Positions 44,415 to 45,349 of a stretch of DNA of 45,349 nucleotides are shown here, piece after piece. Both the position numbers and the translations under genes were made by a program. The notes below the pieces were generated by a model that was not told the DNA's origin, did not search any database, and worked only from the letters and a program-made list of their open reading frames with translations. The stretch comes from an uncultured Prochlorococcus sp. GTDB lineage: Bacteria > Cyanobacteriota > Cyanobacteriia > PCC-6307 > Cyanobiaceae. The stretch lies in NCBI GenBank assembly GCA_902591865.1, contig CACJCK010000010.1, positions 1-45,349 on the forward strand, in the 5' to 3' direction. Each line of letters begins with the position of its first letter. Position 1 is the first letter of the stretch.

Positions 44415-45239
44415 ATGAAACAAAGCCAGGAAGAAAAAGACCTTCTAGATGATATTTATGAAAAGAAATCTAAAGTAACTTATGATTTTAATTATATAAG
44501 TAGTGCTGTGAATGGCCAAAAAGCAATATTGGGAACCGTAGAAGCAGATGTAAGTGGAAGATTTGGAAGATGGGCTAAAGAAGACTTCAGAGCTCAAAAA
44601 TTAGCCCAATTATCTACTCAAGCCATCTCTAATGGATCAATCTTGGATGTGGGAGGAGGTAATTTATTAGCTGCTAGCTTCTTTGCAAATAAGAAATTTG
44701 AAGTTGATGTTTGTGACTTCGGGACTTCACCTTATCTTTCAAATGATGCTTTAAAGAATTCAGGTATCAGAGATTTTATTGATGGTGATTTTAATTCTAT
44801 TGAGATACACAAAAAATATGACCTTATCTGGACAGCACATGTTTTAGAACATCAATTAAATGTTCACCAATTTCTTGAAAAGGTTGTTCATTTAATAAAG
44901 GATGATGGTTTTATAGCATTAGCAGTGCCACCTCGAAAACCCTTTATTGTTAGCGGTCATATAAATCTCTTTAACCCAGGTTTATTACTTTATAGAGTAA
45001 TCCTTGCAGGGGTAGATTGTTCAGATGCAAAAATTTTTCAATATGATGGAAATATATGCTTATTAGTTAAAGTTAAAAAGATTAAATTACCTAATTTAAA
45101 CTACGATTTAGGAGATATAGAAATTCTAAAAGAATATTTTCCAAACTCTCCAACTGATGGATTTAATGGGGATTTCATGCATTGCAATTTGACTGAAAAC
45201 GAAATAATAGAGATTTATGGTAATAATGCAAATCTCTGA
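44415..45239 (+). CDS. Class I SAM-dependent methyltransferase
   Basis: A 274-residue soluble protein. GSILDVGGGNLLAASFFA is the glycine-rich SAM loop, followed by VDVCDFG (acidic end of strand 2), YDLIWTAHVLEH (strand 4 motif of Methyltransf_11/23-type enzymes) and IKDDGFIALAVPP. The residues HVLEHQLN and PPRKP are typical of surface-glycan methyltransferases, but the substrate is unknown. It stands apart from the main operons, after the decayed region. Confidence 0.8.
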   Translation: MKQSQEEKDLLDDIYEKKSKVTYDFNYISSAVNGQKAILGTVEADVSGRFGRWAKEDFRAQKLAQLSTQAISNGSILDVGGGNLLAASFFANKKFEVDVCDFGTSPYLSNDALKNSGIRDFIDGDFNSIEIHKKYDLIWTAHVLEHQLNVHQFLEKVVHLIKDDGFIALAVPPRKPFIVSGHINLFNPGLLLYRVILAGVDCSDAKIFQYDGNICLLVKVKKIKLPNLNYDLGDIEILKEYFPNSPTDGFNGDFMHCNLTENEIIEIYGNNANL

Positions 45240-45337
45240 GATTAATTTATTTTAAAACAAATTAATATCGCTACATTCCTCAGAAACTTTTTAAAAAATA
45301 TAATCTCAAAACTTAATTAACCCCAAGTTTTAGGTTT

Positions 45338-45349
45338 ATGAAAAACTGG
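45338..45349 (+). CDS. Possible start of a further gene (truncated by window end)
   Basis: An ATG at 45338 begins four open codons (MKNW) before the window ends, in a region where the preceding gene is on the same strand. There is too little sequence to judge. Confidence 0.15.

Noticed and set aside
1-45349. Mobile elements, integrases, tRNA attachment sites and CRISPR arrays
   Set aside because: I looked for transposase or integrase motifs, tRNA-like cloverleafs and regularly spaced repeats and saw none, although islands of this kind often border tRNAs.

Overview
The window is very A+T-rich, densely packed and almost entirely devoted to cell-surface glycan synthesis. Compact operons with 1-11 nt overlaps, few Shine-Dalgarno sites, AT-rich codon use and cyanobacterial-looking Gmd, ligase, WbpM and WbpL sequences suggest a high-light Prochlorococcus or close relative inside a surface-polysaccharide genomic island. 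That assignment is inference; another streamlined marine bacterium such as SAR11 is possible. I saw no tRNA, rRNA, CRISPR array, transposase or integrase.

Layout. (1) 2-6296: a gmd/O-antigen-ligase fusion, a large membrane glycosyltransferase with a TPR-like tail, a GT4 glycosyltransferase and a priming sugar-phosphate transferase. (2) 6447-12716: nucleotide-sugar genes for UDP-GlcA/UDP-GalA (ugd plus 4-epimerase), GDP-mannose (manC, minus), GDP-fucose (fcl) and UDP-galactose (galE, minus). (3) 13452-16904: dTDP-L-rhamnose operon rfbACDB. (4) 16976-20940: full CMP-Kdo operon kdsD-kdsC-kdsA-GT-kdsB. (5) 20984-23847: YjbQ, a second CMP-sugar synthetase, a DRE-TIM aldolase and an SDR, possibly a route to an unassigned CMP-ulosonate. 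(6) 23939-31975: the most striking block. It holds homologues of the mycobacterial decaprenyl-phosphoryl-arabinose pathway: UbiA-type phosphoribosyltransferase, HAD phosphatase fused to a flippase-like membrane domain, DprE2, DprE1 and an AftB-like arabinofuranosyltransferase. An ABC glycan exporter and a terminator follow. (7) 32230-37051: methyltransferase, GT-like protein, Wzy-like membrane protein and two sialyl-/polysialyltransferase-like proteins, ending at a terminator. (8) 37210-40993: WbpL-like initiating transferase, WbpM/CapD dehydratase and an AEC transporter. (9) 40994-45349: a decayed-looking edge with one minus-strand GT, a frameshifted secreted protein, a short coding remnant missed by ordinary length cut-offs, and a methyltransferase.

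Together the genes could make activated GlcA, GalA, Man, Fuc (if an intact gmd exists elsewhere), Gal, Rha, Kdo, possibly a second ulosonate, and lipid-linked D-arabinofuranose. Two different initiating enzymes, a WaaL-like ligase, a Wzy-like protein and an ABC exporter suggest at least two glycan assembly lines. All function calls rest on motifs read by eye; no database search was run.
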